Part shown: positions 4,860 through 5,480 of the stretch, in pieces
How positions within the stretch are numbered: position 1 is the stretch's first letter
How the letters are laid out: every line of letters starts with the position of its first letter
Assembly (NCBI GenBank): GCA_937880175.1
Contig: CALFLO010000089.1
Coordinates: 1 to 5,480 of the forward strand
Source: an uncultured Gluconobacter sp.
GTDB lineage: Bacteria; Pseudomonadota; Alphaproteobacteria; Acetobacterales; Acetobacteraceae
Length of the DNA: 5,480 bases
Direction of reading: 5' to 3'
Made by a program: the position numbers and the translations under genes
Notes under the pieces: generated by a model
The model's database searches: none
Told to the model about the DNA's origin: nothing
What the model saw: the letters and a program-made list of their open reading frames with translations, nothing else

Positions 4860-5480
4860 CGGAAAGAGACCCGCAAGTCCTGCCTCGCTGGCATCGCAGC
4901 GGCCACGCTCGGTGATGAGACCCGTCACGAGACGGGCTGGTGTCACGTCGAAGGCCGGATTTGCGGCGGGACTGCCAACGGGTGCAATCCGCACGCGGCC
5001 TGCGTTGCCATGACTGTCGAGCCCCGTCATGAACAGCACTTCGTCGGCGCTGCGCTCCTCGATCGGGATTTCCTTCACGCCGTCGCGCACGCGCCAGTCG
5101 ATCGTCGAGGACGGCAGCGCCACCCAGAACGGAACATCGTTATCGCGGGCGGCCAGCGCCTTGAGATATGTGCCGATCTTGTTGGCCACGTCGCCCTGTG
5201 CGGTCACGCGGTCGGTGCCGACGATGACCATGTCCACACGCCCGGCCTGCATGTAATGGCCGCCGGCATTGTCGGCGATGACGGTATGCGGCACGCCGTG
5301 ACTGCCAAGCTCCCATGCCGTCAGAAGGCTCCCCTGATTGCGGGGGCGCGTTTCGTCCACCCAGACATGCACGGGGATGCCCTCGTCATGCGCCATGTAG
5401 ATCGGCGCCAGCGCGGTGCCCCAGTCCACGGTCGCGATCCAGCCCGCATTGCAATGCGTCAGCAGGTTCACCTGTCCCTG
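4842..5480 (-). CDS. mtnA: S-methyl-5-thioribose-1-phosphate isomerase (N-terminus cut by window edge)
   Basis: This cytoplasmic enzyme of methionine salvage converts methylthioribose-1-phosphate to methylthioribulose-1-phosphate. The window holds its last 212 residues. They include THCNAG with the catalytic Cys (fragment residue 10), DWGTALAPIY (19-28), VDETRPRNQG (41-50), IADNAGGH (68-75), VGTDRV with the catalytic Asp (residue 90), NKIGTYLKALAA and the C-terminal FDVTPARLVTGLITERG block. Family members usually have about 350-370 residues, so some 150 N-terminal residues lie beyond the right edge. The reading frame stays open to the last base (residues QGQ before VNLLTHC), so the GTG at 5471 is an internal Val codon and not a start. 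The gene ends in a hairpin. No other methionine-salvage gene follows. Confidence 0.95.
   Translation of the reverse strand, partial: QGQVNLLTHCNAGWIATVDWGTALAPIYMAHDEGIPVHVWVDETRPRNQGSLLTAWELGSHGVPHTVIADNAGGHYMQAGRVDMVIVGTDRVTAQGDVANKIGTYLKALAARDNDVPFWVALPSSTIDWRVRDGVKEIPIEERSADEVLFMTGLDSHGNAGRVRIAPVGSPAANPAFDVTPARLVTGLITERGRCDASEAGLAGLFPDQGAS

Noticed and set aside
4781..4906. ATG start at 4906 for the lipoprotein
   Set aside because: It would overlap the end of mtnA and bury the signal peptide 42 residues inside the protein.
5469..5471. GTG at 5471 as the start of mtnA
   Set aside because: The frame stays open to the window edge with residues expected just before the THCNAG motif, so this is an internal Val codon of a partial gene.

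Overview
The window is GC-rich, gene-dense DNA that reads as an ordinary chromosomal segment of an alphaproteobacterium. The style of the cysteine synthase-like protein, the OmpR-type regulator and the DUF2272 lipoprotein suggests an acetic acid bacterium or a close relative (Acetobacteraceae). That placement rests on recognised protein flavour, not on a marker gene. There is no rRNA, tRNA, CRISPR array, insertion sequence or phage gene, and no gene-free stretch longer than 100 bases.

Five genes lie on the minus strand and one on the plus strand. From left to right: (1) a sensor histidine kinase, cut at its C-terminus by the left edge; (2) its OmpR-family response regulator, lying 5 bases upstream of the kinase in the direction of transcription, so the two form an operon; (3) after a 99-base gap with a large hairpin, a CysK-family PLP enzyme; (4) a single-domain rhodanese-like protein on the plus strand, divergent from cysK across a 68-base shared promoter region; (5) a DUF2272 lipoprotein on the minus strand, whose 3' end overlaps the rhodanese gene by 25 bases; (6) the C-terminal part of methylthioribose-1-phosphate isomerase (MtnA), cut by the right edge, with a hairpin at its 3' end that carries the stop codon in its loop.

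Three of the six genes concern sulfur: cysteine synthesis (cysK), sulfane-sulfur handling (the rhodanese) and methionine salvage (mtnA). The divergent cysK/rhodanese pair has the strongest case for shared control. The two-component system and the lipoprotein both act at the cell envelope, but nothing in the sequence ties them to the sulfur genes.

I found no convincing new biological system. The points most worth a second look are the Pro/Gly/His/Asp-rich segment in the periplasmic part of the kinase, the exact tandem 10-base repeat that supplies the cysK ribosome binding site next to opposed, overlapping -10 boxes, the two hairpins, and the papain-like motif layout of the DUF2272 protein with Ser where a Cys would be expected.
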